Assembly: GCA_020429545.1 (NCBI GenBank)
Contig: JAGQLF010000015.1
Location: 1-18,715, forward strand
Direction of reading: 5' to 3'
Length of the DNA stretch: 18,715 nt
Source of the DNA: Candidatus Dojkabacteria bacterium
GTDB lineage: Bacteria > Patescibacteriota > Dojkabacteria > J137
Positions 6,540 through 13,734 of this stretch are shown here, one piece after another. The stretch's first letter is position 1. Each line of letters starts with the position of its first letter. A program made the position numbers and the translations under genes. The notes under the pieces are model-generated. The model was not told the origin of the DNA and did no database searches. It worked only from the letters and a program-made list of their open reading frames with translations.

Positions 6540-6908
6540 CTATGTGCTTTGAGGTTTACTTCTGATGAATTTGAGGAAATTTATCATTTTTCGCCTACAT
6601 ATTTCTATTTCTTCATTTAATTTTAAAAGACTAACTTCATTTATATACTTTAATTCGCAGCTTATAATCAGCTGAGTTTCAAGTTCAAAAAGCGAACCGA
6701 GTGCAATATCTAAAAATTTAGCAAAGTCAGGATTACTATTTCTACCTGAACCTTCTGCAATATTTGAAGGTATGGAAATTGCTGCTCTTCGAATCTGACT
6801 AGTTAGTCCATATACCTCGTGAGTAGGGAAACCATTTGTGATCCCATATATTTTTATCGAGAGGTTTTTAGATATCTCCCAAATCTCTAGCTTCTTATAA
6901 TTCCTCAT
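6540..6908 (-). CDS. Four-helix-bundle protein (23S rRNA intervening-sequence / S23 family)
   Basis: About 122 residues from the ATG at 6908 (an in-frame ATG at 6923 adds five). The family pattern is clear: YKKLEIWEISKNLSIKIY, then a FPTHEVYGLTSQIRRAAISIPSNIAEGSGR core with the conserved Leu-Gln-Arg-Ala-Ser and Asn-Ile-Ala-Glu-Gly motifs, then FAKFLDIALGSLFELETQL and a final long helix. These small proteins fold as a four-helix bundle and form oligomers. Some are encoded within 23S rRNA intervening sequences, but many, as here, are free-standing chromosomal genes of unknown function. It lies upstream of valS on the same strand, 51 bases away, but valS appears to have its own promoter. Confidence 0.88.
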   Translation of the reverse strand: MRNYKKLEIWEISKNLSIKIYGITNGFPTHEVYGLTSQIRRAAISIPSNIAEGSGRNSNPDFAKFLDIALGSLFELETQLIISCELKYINEVSLLKLNEEIEICRRKMINFLKFIRSKPQST

Positions 6909-6972
6909 AAACGCATACCCCATACCACAGGGCTCTCAGCAATTAAAATTATGGGGAATATTAACTTACAAC

Positions 6973-7668
6973 CTAAAGATTATTTATAACAGTGCTTACG
7001 CTTCCTGAATTATAAATTGAGTCGTTATTTGGGTTATAAAGTAGAATCAATTTGTGCTCTGGGAATAGAACAACTAAATCTCCTTGTTGAACTCTATTGT
7101 AGAAATCAGGATCTTCAGAGATTAATTCTTGAGGATTCTCAACAACGGAAGCTTGTGGAACTTCTTCGTTACCCTCTTCAATTAATCCATCTGCCTTAGC
7201 TCTTGCTAATACTTTATTTAAAACATCTAATTGACCCTCTTGAGCGATTTGAGAAGGTGACTTACCGTTATAAATTACTTCTTTACCATCTCTTCTATAA
7301 ATAATCATTCTGTCTTCGTAAATTACAACATAATCACCAGGTTGCACATCTTTATAAACTTGTTCTTGAATTTCATTACCATTTCTAAGGTCAGAAATAA
7401 TATTATCGTCTAGCTGGATAATATCAAGAGGAATTAAGCTCTCACTAACACCAGCTACCTTTTGAACCTCATTAACTATTTGATCTCCTAACGTAGATTT
7501 TGGAACGTACAATGCATAAGCTAATAGGCCAATCATGAGCATTTGTAATCCAATAATCACACCTACAACCAGTTTTGTAGTTGATAATGATTTTCTGCTT
7601 GTTTCTTTTTTAGTTGAACCTAGTTGTTGAGGATTCAAAGTGTTTTGGCTATAAGGCTGATAATTCAT
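6973..7668 (-). CDS. Membrane-anchored protein with duplicated beta-rich domain, function unknown
   Basis: 231 residues. A polar N-terminus of about 32 residues rich in Gln, Asn, Ser and Lys precedes one transmembrane helix (about 33-54), so the rest is probably extracytoplasmic. Two copies of a motif follow, at residues 104-134 and 189-220. Each has an aromatic residue, then V-Q-x-G-D-x-V-V, a strand with I-I/L-x-Y, and I-Y-N at the end. They are separated by an acidic, Pro/Glu-containing linker. This looks like an internal domain duplication. I do not recognise the family beyond similarity to small membrane proteins often seen in CPR genomes. It is divergent from the secretion-type ATPase gene, so a link with that machinery is possible but unproven. 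Confidence 0.7.
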   Translation of the reverse strand: MNYQPYSQNTLNPQQLGSTKKETSRKSLSTTKLVVGVIIGLQMLMIGLLAYALYVPKSTLGDQIVNEVQKVAGVSESLIPLDIIQLDDNIISDLRNGNEIQEQVYKDVQPGDYVVIYEDRMIIYRRDGKEVIYNGKSPSQIAQEGQLDVLNKVLARAKADGLIEEGNEEVPQASVVENPQELISEDPDFYNRVQQGDLVVLFPEHKLILLYNPNNDSIYNSGSVSTVINNL

Positions 7669-7802
7669 CTAATGAAATTTAACATTAATTAATTACATAT
7701 TATGCCATGTGAGAATAACTTTGCAAGAAGAAAAGAAGTTATTGTTCACTATGTTATTCAAGCTGCATCAAATCTGGTATCTAATAACCATTAAAGGTAG
7801 AA

Positions 7803-7811
7803 TGGTATAAA
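7803..7811 (+). promoter_or_regulatory. Extended -10 promoter (TGGTATAAA) of the secretion-type ATPase gene
   Basis: TG-G-TATAAA matches the extended -10 consensus TGnTATAAT at all but one base and ends 13 bases before the ATG at 7825. The predicted 5' leader is only about 6-8 bases. Confidence 0.5.
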
Positions 7812-7824
7812 TTAAGATATTTTG

Positions 7825-10173
7825 ATGCAAATTTTATATTTTTTTGTGATTTTATTAGCAATACTAATTATTTGGTATCTGTTTGCTCGTCACAATTACA
7901 GAAAGAGAACTGTTTCTGAGGTAATAAAGAAACCTGTGGTTCTGAAAATTGGTGTGCCATCTAATAATGATAAAAAACCGCAGTCAGTCGAGCAGTTTTT
8001 ACAAGCAGTGCATGGTACATTAGGCTCTAGTGAGATGTCGAAAACTCCATTTAGTTTTGAAATTGTAGGAAATCACTCAGGTATATTTTTCTTGATATCA
8101 TGTGACTCAAGATTTAAAACCTTCATTGAAAACCAAATCTATGCTCAATATCCAGATGCTCAAATAACTCAAGTTAAGGACTATTCAACTCCAGATAAAA
8201 CATCTAAGGTTATCAAAAGTTTAGAGCTTGGACTTAGAAGAGAGTTTTACCTGCCAATAAAAACTTACAATTCCTTTGAAGTTGATCCATTAGCCTCTAT
8301 CGTTTCAACCATGAACAATCTGAATGGTCATGACGAAATTTATATACAATTTGTTACAAGGCCGATTTCTGACAGATGGCAGGATATTGGAAAGAAATTT
8401 GTGGATACAACAAGATCAAGAACTGATGAAGAAGGAAAAAAAGTTGGATTAGCATCAGGTGAGGGGGCAGAAATAAAACAGGTTGAGGTTAAAAATCAAA
8501 AATCAGGGTTTCAATTCATAATTAGAGTTATTGTCAGGGGTAATGATGACATACAAGTTGAACGGTACTTAGAAGATGTTCAAGCTTCATTTAATCAATT
8601 TCAAACTGCACAATTCAATTCACTAACTAAAAAATCCGTTAAATCATCATTTATAAAAAGAATATTATTTGGGAATGTTTTGCAAGATTCACTTTCTCCA
8701 TTGCAAAAATATCAAACAAGATTTTTAAGTGAATTAGAGAAAGATGTAATTAATACAGAGGAATTGGCTTCAATGTATCACCTTCCAAGTAAATCTGTTC
8801 AAAGTCCCAAAATTGCTTGGGCTAGAAGTAGGAAAATAGAACCGCCGGCAAATTTGCCAACTCAAAATGCGAGAGTTTTTGGTTTAACTGACTTTAGGGA
8901 CCAGCATTCTGTCTTTGGAATAAAAAAAGAAGACAGGAGAAGACACATGTATCTTTTAGGTAAAACTGGTACAGGTAAATCTATGTTTATAAAAAACATG
9001 GTCTATGGTGACCTACAAGAGAATGAAGGTCTATGCATAGTAGACCCCCATGGCGAATTAATTGATGATGTTCTGACATTTATTCCAGAACATAGACTAA
9101 AGGACGTGGTACTTCTCGATCCATCAGATATTGAAAATCCTATAGGATTAAATATGCTAGATGTAAAAGAAGGCGAATCAAAAGAACTATTAGCGGATGG
9201 AATTGTATCAGTTTTTATTAAACTTTTTGGAAATTCTTGGGGGCCAAGACTACAATATATCCTTACAAATACTGTTCTCACTCTACTCCATTGTCAAAAT
9301 GTTTCGCTGCTTGCGGTAAATAGAATTTTACTAGATAAAAACTATAGAAAATTCTTACTGAAACAAGTTAATGATCCATTTTTATTGAAGTTTTGGAATG
9401 AAGAATACGAGCAAATGTCAAAGAATCAAAAGCTTTTAGCAGAAACATTATCTCCAATTCAAAATAAGGTTGGTAGATTTCTTTCATCTCCTATGGTTAG
9501 AAATATGATTGGTCAGGTTAAATCGTCAATTGATTTAAGAGAAATAATGGATGAAGGAAAAATTCTTTTAATAAATCTTTCACAAGGAAAAATTGGAGAA
9601 GAAAATACTTCCCTACTTGGAGGAATGATTATTACTAGACTTTATACTAATGCAATGCAGAGAGCTAATGTTTCTTCAGAACAAAGAAAAGATTTTTATT
9701 TATACGTTGACGAATTTCAAAATTTTGCAACTGATACCTTTGTGAAAATACTGTCCGAAGCTAGAAAATACGGTCTTAATCTTTTAGTAACACATCAGTT
9801 TATAGACCAAATTCAGCCTAATATTCAGGATGCAATTTTTGGGAATGTAGGAACTTTGATAAATTATGTTGTAGGTCCAAAAGATGCAACAAGACTGGAA
9901 AAGGAATATATTCCTTACCTAACATCAGAAGATTTAGTTAATTTAGAAAGGTTTAGTTTTGTTATAAAAATGATGATTGATGGAGCTCAATCTACTCCAT
10001 TTACTGGTAAATTATTAATCCCTACACACCCAGTCACAGGAATTAGAGAACAGATTAAACAATATTCAAGAGATAAATATGCAACATCAAAAGAAATAGT
10101 AGAGTCCAAGCTAAACAAATGGGCAAGCCAGGAGTACGATGATAAAGGAAATCTTGTTCAAATAAAAAATTGA
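7825..10173 (+). CDS. Type IV secretion / conjugation-type ATPase (VirB4/TraG/TraD-like, FtsK-HerA fold)
   Basis: 782 residues from the ATG at 7825; a TTG directly before it extends the open frame. One N-terminal transmembrane helix (residues 2-20) is followed by an alpha/beta region of about 330 residues that lacks obvious catalytic motifs. The ATPase domain starts with Walker A GKTGTGKS (DNA 8959-8982, residues about 379-386) and LCIVDPHGEL shortly after. A second acidic motif, YVDEFQNFAT (Asp near 629), is typical of TraG/TraD and VirB4 ATPases, followed by ARKYGLNLLVTHQ. Such proteins are membrane-anchored hexameric motors that move DNA or protein, or energise type IV pili. No other secretion or pilus genes are in the window. 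Confidence 0.85.
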   Translation: MQILYFFVILLAILIIWYLFARHNYRKRTVSEVIKKPVVLKIGVPSNNDKKPQSVEQFLQAVHGTLGSSEMSKTPFSFEIVGNHSGIFFLISCDSRFKTFIENQIYAQYPDAQITQVKDYSTPDKTSKVIKSLELGLRREFYLPIKTYNSFEVDPLASIVSTMNNLNGHDEIYIQFVTRPISDRWQDIGKKFVDTTRSRTDEEGKKVGLASGEGAEIKQVEVKNQKSGFQFIIRVIVRGNDDIQVERYLEDVQASFNQFQTAQFNSLTKKSVKSSFIKRILFGNVLQDSLSPLQKYQTRFLSELEKDVINTEELASMYHLPSKSVQSPKIAWARSRKIEPPANLPTQNARVFGLTDFRDQHSVFGIKKEDRRRHMYLLGKTGTGKSMFIKNMVYGDLQENEGLCIVDPHGELIDDVLTFIPEHRLKDVVLLDPSDIENPIGLNMLDVKEGESKELLADGIVSVFIKLFGNSWGPRLQYILTNTVLTLLHCQNVSLLAVNRILLDKNYRKFLLKQVNDPFLLKFWNEEYEQMSKNQKLLAETLSPIQNKVGRFLSSPMVRNMIGQVKSSIDLREIMDEGKILLINLSQGKIGEENTSLLGGMIITRLYTNAMQRANVSSEQRKDFYLYVDEFQNFATDTFVKILSEARKYGLNLLVTHQFIDQIQPNIQDAIFGNVGTLINYVVGPKDATRLEKEYIPYLTSEDLVNLERFSFVIKMMIDGAQSTPFTGKLLIPTHPVTGIREQIKQYSRDKYATSKEIVESKLNKWASQEYDDKGNLVQIKN

Positions 10174-10180
10174 AAATGAT

Positions 10181-10230
10181 TGTCACTTCGAGTGATTTTT
10201 CCGTAGGAAAAATATTATCGAGAAGTGACA
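10181..10230. repeat. Palindromic repeat (TGTCACTTC...GAAGTGACA) between convergent genes
   Basis: Outer arms TGTCACTTC (10181-10189) and GAAGTGACA (10222-10230) are perfect inverted copies. Inside lies a second hairpin, ATTTTTCC-GTA-GGAAAAAT (10195-10213), also perfect. The T- and A-runs are in the stem rather than after it. It separates the convergent ATPase and LOG-methyltransferase genes and could act as a bidirectional transcript end. It shares TGTCA-TTCGAGTGA and ATCGAGAA sequence with the element at 11610-11701. Confidence 0.7.
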
Positions 10231-10255
10231 CACTCTGACTAGCATCTTTAAACTA

Positions 10256-11554
10256 TCAACTCTTCTTAAAAACTCCAACCAACCACTTATGACTTCGCTT
10301 CGTATGATCAATCTTTATTAATTCAAGTCCTGCCTTCTCTGCTCTATCTTGAAGTTCTTGTGCTGTAAAGAAATGATAAAATCTTTCAAGCTCAGCATAT
10401 GACTTTGTTTCTTTTTCTACAATTTCGCCACTTCCCTCTCTCACTATTACGTACAAAATACCACCCTCTACAAGAGCCTCAGCGATCTTTTTGAAGGTTT
10501 TATCAAGATCTTTGGAGTGAATATGGTGCAAAGAGTCTCGTGCCCAAATTCCTTTGTAGGTGCTTTGTGGAAGATCATAGTTAGTTATATCTGCATGGAT
10601 TACGTCCACATTAGGATTTTCAAATCTAGCCATTTGTACAAATCTCTTGGAAATTTCTATTGCTGTTACTGAATATTTGTCAGCCAAATAACTTGCATCA
10701 AAACCAGGTCCACAGCCTATGTCTAAGACATGAGCAGGAGCATTTATTAAACCAATAAATTCATCTAGCTGGTCTTTTGCTACAAGTTTTTTTGCATTGT
10801 CAGAGTGATATGCATGTGCATGACTATCATAAAGGGCAGCTAATTGTTTTGCAGATGGTTTTAGTAAGAAAGCAGCTTCATCGCCATTGACTTTCTTTAA
10901 AAGAGTTTTATCTAGCTTCATTTCATGTGTTCTGATTATCTGTAAAACTTCTTCTGGCTTATTTGCATAATAAAGAACACCAAGTTCTTTCTCGTCAATA
11001 TTCATCTGAGATTTGAATGAGTCTATTAAGCTTGACCAAAAGTCACCATAAAGAATTACAGGTTTATGTGCTCCAAAGTAGAGTTTTGCAAGTGCCCATA
11101 CTAAACCAAATTCTGAAACAGTACCTGTTCCACCTTTGCATACAACATATGCATCCCCTTCTTCAATTAGACCAAAAGTTCTATTTATGTAGTTAGATTG
11201 TGATTCGGTTTCATCTGCAACATTTGCAAGGTTCTTACCTTCAAATATTGATGCAAGTTTTGGTTCCCAATAAATGGCGACAGTATTACCATTGACCGAT
11301 TCTGCCCCGTCTGTAGCGGCTTTCATTAATCCTGGCCCTCCGCCATTTACAATCTTGTAGTTGTTTTGTGCAAGCAGTCTAGCTGCATCAAACACAGATG
11401 TATAGATAGGATCATCAGCAGGAATAGCCGAATCACCAAAAAAAGTTATATTATTTATTATTCTAGAAGGATCTCTCTTCTCTTTCTTGTGACCCTTTGG
11501 TTTTTTAGGTAAAGGTACAGTAGTTGGCACAATAAAAACGTTAACTGATTTCAT
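10256..11554 (-). CDS. LOG-family phosphoribohydrolase-like protein fused to a SAM-dependent methyltransferase
   Basis: A 432-residue two-domain protein. After a basic Pro/Lys-rich N-terminus (about 1-31), residues 32-210 are a Rossmann-like LOG/TIGR00730 domain with GGGPGLM (71-77) and GGTGTVSE (141-148), the nucleotide-binding signatures of enzymes that cleave ribose-5-phosphate from (modified) AMP. The usual Pro of PGGxGT is Lys here. Residues about 240-430 form a class I methyltransferase, with VLDIGCGPG (276-284), an acidic end to strand 2 (AIE, 298-300), HADI and a late GGILYVIVRE strand. I see no linker other than residues about 212-240. Substrate is unknown; activity on modified nucleotides is an inference. 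Palindromic repeats lie on both sides of the gene. Confidence 0.85.
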   Translation of the reverse strand: MKSVNVFIVPTTVPLPKKPKGHKKEKRDPSRIINNITFFGDSAIPADDPIYTSVFDAARLLAQNNYKIVNGGGPGLMKAATDGAESVNGNTVAIYWEPKLASIFEGKNLANVADETESQSNYINRTFGLIEEGDAYVVCKGGTGTVSEFGLVWALAKLYFGAHKPVILYGDFWSSLIDSFKSQMNIDEKELGVLYYANKPEEVLQIIRTHEMKLDKTLLKKVNGDEAAFLLKPSAKQLAALYDSHAHAYHSDNAKKLVAKDQLDEFIGLINAPAHVLDIGCGPGFDASYLADKYSVTAIEISKRFVQMARFENPNVDVIHADITNYDLPQSTYKGIWARDSLHHIHSKDLDKTFKKIAEALVEGGILYVIVREGSGEIVEKETKSYAELERFYHFFTAQELQDRAEKAGLELIKIDHTKRSHKWLVGVFKKS

Positions 11555-11609
11555 AATACAGTAATTGAGATAAAGTTGAAAGATAGGAGTTTGGAGTAGT
11601 CAGCCTGTC

Positions 11610-11701
11610 TGTCAGTTCGAGTGAAATTTGTGAAGCATTTTTTTTATCGAGAATTTACTTCTCGATACGATTTTGATAAATCAAAATCACTCGAACTGAC
11701 A
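11610..11701. repeat. 92-bp palindromic repeat with 15-bp perfect ends
   Basis: TGTCAGTTCGAGTGA (11610-11624) is exactly inverted at 11687-11701. A central hairpin TATCGAGAA-5 bases-TTCTCGATA (11645-11667) is also perfect. The repeat lies between the LOG-methyltransferase start and the 3' end of the epimerase-like gene. The ends and centre match the shorter repeat at 10181-10230, so both belong to one family. There is no ORF inside, and no target-site duplication is obvious. Confidence 0.75.
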
Positions 11702-11723
11702 TAGCTTGTTTCACGTAGAAAAA

Positions 11724-12362
11724 TTATAAATTTAAGGCCAGTTCTAATTTTTGTTTGTTAAGTTCAATATTTTCTGCCTTCGAGAAGAATGATCCAACAC
11801 TTACTCTGTTGACATCATAATTTCGGATTAGTTGTGCTGAGTTTAGGTTTATTGATCCATCTAAACTAATAATTCCTTGGTAACCACTTTCACGCAACCA
11901 CTCTACTCTATCGAGTATTTCTTTTTTAAAAGGATTACCCTGCTTTCCAGTAACTATTGTCATAAGTTGTACTTCTTTAAATTGTTTATAAAACTCAATG
12001 TCTTTTAATTTTGATTCTGCTTTGATACATATACCAAGGTTTTTAGCACCAAGTTTTTCAGCAACAGGTTCAAAATTAGCTTCTTGGTGGATAATAAATT
12101 TAGCATTACTCCACTCTTTTAGTATAAGCTCTATCAATGACAAAGGTTCTGAAACCATTAGATGGAAGGTATAATCTAAACTGCTATATTTAGTGCAATA
12201 TTCTAGAACTGATTTAACATCTAATGTTACATCACCTGCAAAGTCATCACCTTCAACATTTATATCAATATCAACTTGTTTAAAAAGCTTAGAATATCCT
12301 AACAATTCTTTTTCTATCTCTGCTTCAGAATTAACTAATACTGCAGGGCTAATTTCTATCAT
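11724..12362 (-). CDS. Divergent ribulose-phosphate 3-epimerase-like TIM-barrel protein
   Basis: 212 residues, typical epimerase length. It starts EISPAVL like the ISPSIL start of Rpe. It keeps HLMVSEPL (His67), LMTIVTGKQGNPF in place of the VMTVxPGFGGQxF loop, and ISLDGSIN (Asp168) in place of VDGGI. The first metal motif HxDxMDG is changed to DIDINVEGD (Asp31, Asp33), so the usual first His ligand is missing. Rpe interconverts ribulose-5-P and xylulose-5-P in the cytoplasm. The fold is fairly secure, but whether this copy has that activity is not. Ordinary annotation would probably call it rpe. A GC-rich repeat lies just upstream. Confidence 0.7.
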   Translation of the reverse strand: MIEISPAVLVNSEAEIEKELLGYSKLFKQVDIDINVEGDDFAGDVTLDVKSVLEYCTKYSSLDYTFHLMVSEPLSLIELILKEWSNAKFIIHQEANFEPVAEKLGAKNLGICIKAESKLKDIEFYKQFKEVQLMTIVTGKQGNPFKKEILDRVEWLRESGYQGIISLDGSINLNSAQLIRNYDVNRVSVGSFFSKAENIELNKQKLELALNL

Positions 12363-12410
12363 AAAGTTAAACTAACATATACGCTTTCGACTAATAAAAC
12401 GATTTCTTAA

Positions 12411-12435
12411 TGTCACCCTGAGCTTGTCGAAGGGT
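12411..12435. repeat. Dispersed repeat with CCCTGAGCTTGTCGAAGGG core
   Basis: ACCCT (12415-12419) and AGGGT (12431-12435) form the stem of a short palindromic repeat with core CCCTGAGCTTGTCGAAGGG, preceded by TGTCA. This motif is a familiar intergenic repeat in many unrelated bacterial genomes (from memory). Here it sits in the 130-base gap between the peptide deformylase 3' end and the epimerase-like gene start. Confidence 0.75.
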
Positions 12436-12492
12436 TTATCATAAGAATAACTAAACTATAAAAGTTTAACATTATTTTGATTAATTCGAAGG

Positions 12493-13044
12493 TTATTTTA
12501 TTGGTGGGAATGCTTGATATTTGTCTAGATAGTCATCTAATTCATCTTCGTTCCAAATGTTTTCAGGATTAGAAACATACTGTAGAAAAAGCTTGCCATT
12601 AAGGTGATCGAGCTCGTGTAAAAGTAGATGAGATCTAAAATTACTCTCAGATATTTCACGTTGAATACCATTTTCGTCTAAATACCTAAAAGTAACTTGC
12701 TTAGACCTTTCAACAGGTCCAAACAGCTTTTTATTATTTGAGTTAATAGACATACAACCCTCCCATTCAATAGTAGTTTCACTGCTCTGCTCTGTAATTT
12801 CTGGGTTTATAAAAACTCTAAAGAAAGTTTTTTTATCATCATTATCTTTTACCACAAATATTCTCTTCAAAACTCCAATTTGTACAGCAGAAAGTCCTGC
12901 TGCACTGTCTTCGTGAGCTTTCACAGTATCGGTTATATCTTTAATTAAGCTTTGTATTTCCTGAGTATTGATAGCACTCTCCTCTACAGGTTCTGATACT
13001 TGCAATAATCTTTTGTCACCAATTTGTATTATTTTCTTATTCAT
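12493..13044 (-). CDS. def: Peptide deformylase
   Basis: Removes the N-terminal formyl group from nascent proteins. It is a metal (usually Fe2+) hydrolase in the cytoplasm. All three signatures are present: GLSAVQIG (residues 50-57, motif GxGLAAxQ), EGCMS (95-99, motif EGCLS) and HELDH (143-147, motif HExDH). Cys97, His143 and His147 are the expected metal ligands and Glu144 the catalytic base. At 183 residues the length is normal, and the C-terminus ends shortly after the catalytic helix. The ATG at 13044 is preceded by TATAAT 14 bases upstream, leaving a leader of about 7 bases and no ribosome-binding site. Confidence 0.93.
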   Translation of the reverse strand: MNKKIIQIGDKRLLQVSEPVEESAINTQEIQSLIKDITDTVKAHEDSAAGLSAVQIGVLKRIFVVKDNDDKKTFFRVFINPEITEQSSETTIEWEGCMSINSNNKKLFGPVERSKQVTFRYLDENGIQREISESNFRSHLLLHELDHLNGKLFLQYVSNPENIWNEDELDDYLDKYQAFPPIK

Positions 13045-13397
13045 ATACTACTTAAGTTATTATACCTTAGTTTTTGATATGTTTATTGATGCATAATTTT
13101 AACAAATTTTGTAAATTTACACTATATAATTAAGTCTATTTAAGATAGAATAAAGCACATATGAAAATGATTGTAAAATAGCGAAATATAAAGGTAGGTA
13201 AAGAAAAATCTTAAAAACAAGTATATAATCACACCTTAAATCATAAATAGTTAAGTAGAGTAGTGAGATTAGTCAAATGTAAGCTAAGTTATTAGTGGAT
13301 TCCCTTCACCTAGTTGACAATCCTTAACAGAGTGCATAAACTTAGAGTATTATTGGTGGATCCAATCAATATATTTTATATGTTAATAAGTTAGCAC
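13045..13397. other. 353-base intergenic region between divergent def and HU genes
   Basis: No ORF or recognisable RNA gene is seen. The minus-strand TATAAT (13064-13059) serves def. On the plus strand there are TATAAT matches at 13125-13130 and 13224-13229 without good -35 boxes, and TTGACA at 13314-13319 with TAAACT 17 bases later (13337-13342). An extended -10-like TGTTAATAA (13381-13389) is 8 bases before the HU ATG. A near-direct repeat, TTATTAGTGGATTCC (13289-13303) and ATTATTGGTGGATCC (13349-13363), is spaced 60 bases apart and may be a protein-binding pair. HU genes are often strongly and multiply regulated, so several promoters would not be surprising. Confidence 0.45.
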
Positions 13398-13670
13398 ATG
13401 AACAAGACAGATCTTGTAGATTACATCGCTAACAAAACAGGTCTTACAAAAAAAGACGCAACTAATGCATTAAATGCAATGGTTGATGCTGTAATGGATA
13501 CAGTAAAAGCTGGAAAAGCTGTAACTCTAACTAACTTTGGAACTTTCCTTTCAGTGCGAAGAGCAGCAACTGTAAAGAGAAACCCAAAGACTGGAGCACC
13601 AGTTAATGTTCCTGCTAAGAACGTACCAAGATTCAGACCTGGTAAAGCATTCAAGGATGCTGTAGCATAA
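13398..13670 (+). CDS. HU-family histone-like DNA-binding protein
   Basis: A 90-residue nucleoid protein that binds and bends DNA as a dimer. The N-terminal helical part (NKTDLVDYIANKTGLTKKDATNAL) and the NFGTF turn (46-50, motif GFGxF) are standard. The beta-arm contains KRNPKTGAPVNVPAKN, with Pro63 in the RNPKTG motif that intercalates DNA. It ends in the conserved RFRPGKAFKDAV. Its codons are less AT-biased than those of neighbours, as expected for a highly expressed gene. A strong terminator follows, so it is a single-gene transcript. It converges on recJ. Confidence 0.95.
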   Translation: MNKTDLVDYIANKTGLTKKDATNALNAMVDAVMDTVKAGKAVTLTNFGTFLSVRRAATVKRNPKTGAPVNVPAKNVPRFRPGKAFKDAVA

Positions 13671-13692
13671 GAATTTTTGTACCCGAACTTTT

Positions 13693-13734
13693 AATCCCAC
13701 TGTGAGCAATTGTTTATAGTGGGATTATTTTTTT
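13693..13734 (+). terminator. Intrinsic terminator of the HU gene
   Basis: Perfect 9-bp arms AATCCCACT (13693-13701) and AGTGGGATT (13718-13726) enclose a 16-base loop and are followed by a run of seven T (13728-13734). The 3' arm overlaps the recJ stop codon (13725-13727), so the hairpin also lies at the end of the recJ transcript; the minus-strand T-run is weaker. Confidence 0.88.

Noticed and set aside
7017..7199. 60-codon frame on the plus strand within 6973-7668
   Set aside because: Antisense to the membrane-anchored protein with signal of real coding (TM helix and internal repeat); no promoter or motif supports it.
9003..9281. Open frame of 92 codons antisense to the secretion-type ATPase gene
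   Set aside because: It overlaps the conserved Walker A downstream region of the ATPase and has a shadow-like Ser/Phe-rich composition.
13045..13397. Structured RNA (RNase P, SRP, 6S or tmRNA) in the 353-base gap
   Set aside because: None of the conserved cores could be found by eye, and the sequence is AT-rich without long stems; a covariance search would settle it.
13421..13654. Open frame of 77 codons antisense to the HU gene
   Set aside because: HU is unmistakable on the plus strand; the antisense frame follows from its codon pattern.
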